5,836 bases of DNA, from contig JAEYUK010000209.1 of the NCBI GenBank assembly GCA_023432655.1, forward strand, positions 1-5,836, read 5' to 3'. The notes beneath the pieces were generated by a model that saw only the letters and a list, made by a program, of their open reading frames with translations, was not told the DNA's origin and made no database searches. A program made the translations under genes and the position numbers. The stretch is from Pseudomonadota bacterium (GTDB lineage: Bacteria > Bdellovibrionota > Bacteriovoracia > Bacteriovoracales > Bacteriovoracaceae). This document shows, piece after piece, positions 5,553 to 5,836 of the stretch; the stretch's first letter is position 1; each line of letters begins with the position of its first letter.

Positions 5553-5836
5553 TTACAGGTCTTTTACGGCCTCGAGAAGAAACTTATAAAGTTCCTTAAT
5601 TTTGTAACTCCCAGCTTCATCAGCATGAAAAGCAAAAGAAACCTTATTACTAAAAACCTCAAACTCCTTACCCACGGTTTTTAACTTCGACTTTATCTGC
5701 GAGCGCTTCAGAACGTGAGTCGGCACAACGGCCACTCCTAGTCCCTCATTCACTGCCTGAAGCATCTGTCCGAAGGAATTAACCACTAAGCGTGGCTTAA
5801 TATTTCTTGGAACCACACCGAACTTCTCTCTACACC
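5553..5836 (-). CDS. LysR-type transcriptional regulator, C-terminal part (partial, cut by right window edge)
   Basis: About 94 codons of the effector-binding domain are visible, open to the window edge and ending at a TAA. The sequence RLVVNSFGQMLQAVNEGLG followed by VAVVPTHVLKR is characteristic of the second half of the LysR substrate-binding domain: a strand, a helix that contacts the effector, then the GLGVAVVP turn. The final helix, near YKIKELYKFLLEAV, is also typical. The DNA-binding helix-turn-helix half lies beyond the window. An apparent GTG start at 5816 is only an internal valine codon, since the frame continues upstream with CREKFG. LysR proteins usually control a divergent neighbour, which would be upstream and out of view. 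The nucleotidyltransferase gene begins 35 bases downstream and could be read through from this gene, but it is an unlikely regulatory target. The effector and targets cannot be inferred. Confidence 0.85.
   Translation of the reverse strand, partial: CREKFGVVPRNIKPRLVVNSFGQMLQAVNEGLGVAVVPTHVLKRSQIKSKLKTVGKEFEVFSNKVSFAFHADEAGSYKIKELYKFLLEAVKDL

Noticed and set aside
5427..5684. Plus-strand open frame spanning the lysR/nucleotidyltransferase junction
   Set aside because: It runs antisense to two recognised proteins and is lysine-rich only because it reads A-rich antisense DNA.
5553..5816. An 87-residue independent gene starting at 5816
   Set aside because: The supposed start is an internal GTG valine; the frame stays open to the window edge and is the tail of a LysR regulator.
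1..5836. CRISPR arrays, insertion sequences, phage genes, tRNA/rRNA genes, toxin-antitoxin or defence systems
   Set aside because: I saw no direct-repeat arrays, terminal repeats, transposase or defence motifs, or tRNA-like cloverleafs; the window is almost filled by conserved housekeeping-type genes.

Overview
The window reads as chromosomal housekeeping DNA from a Gram-negative, proteobacteria-like bacterium of moderate GC (low-to-mid 40s % by eye, not computed). The Gram-negative assignment rests on an MltA-type peptidoglycan lytic transglycosylase with a Sec signal peptide, and on a class II aldolase and a NIF3/YbgI protein that resemble the enterobacterial forms closely. The family mix and base composition would suit a predatory Bdellovibrionota/Bacteriovoracales-type organism. 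That placement is a low-confidence inference, because no marker gene here settles it.

Layout, left to right. (1) 1-470, minus strand: the N-terminal 156 codons of a PuuD-type membrane urate oxidase/hydroxylase, cut by the left edge. (2) 471-563: an intergenic stretch holding an A/T-rich dyad near the puuD start and a perfect 10-bp hairpin just after the aldolase gene. (3) 564-1628, minus: complete class II fructose-bisphosphate aldolase. (4) 1629-1694: a compact divergent promoter region with a small dyad. (5) 1695-2465, plus: NIF3/YbgI-family metal-binding protein, the only plus-strand gene. (6) 2466-2595: a convergent gap with a perfect 12-bp hairpin. (7) 2596-3741, minus: MltA-like lytic transglycosylase, with its own candidate promoter. 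(8) 3818-4345, minus: GNAT acetyltransferase overlapping the 3' end of the next gene. (9) 4330-5517, minus: class II tRNA nucleotidyltransferase/poly(A) polymerase, GTG start. (10) 5553-5836, minus: C-terminal part of a LysR-type regulator, cut by the right edge.

On the minus strand lysR, the nucleotidyltransferase gene and the GNAT gene are tightly packed (35-nt gap, then a 16-nt overlap) and may be co-transcribed. mltA lies 76 nt further on behind a TTGACA-type promoter candidate. The genes do not form one pathway: glycolysis/gluconeogenesis (fba), tRNA 3'-end maturation or RNA tailing, cell-wall turnover (mltA) and urate or related redox chemistry (puuD-like) sit side by side. I found no CRISPR array, transposon, phage gene, tRNA/rRNA gene, toxin-antitoxin pair or obvious new system. 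The points most worth a second look are the apparently non-lipidated MltA, the face-to-face promoters between fba and the NIF3 gene, and the CCA-versus-poly(A) identity of the nucleotidyltransferase.
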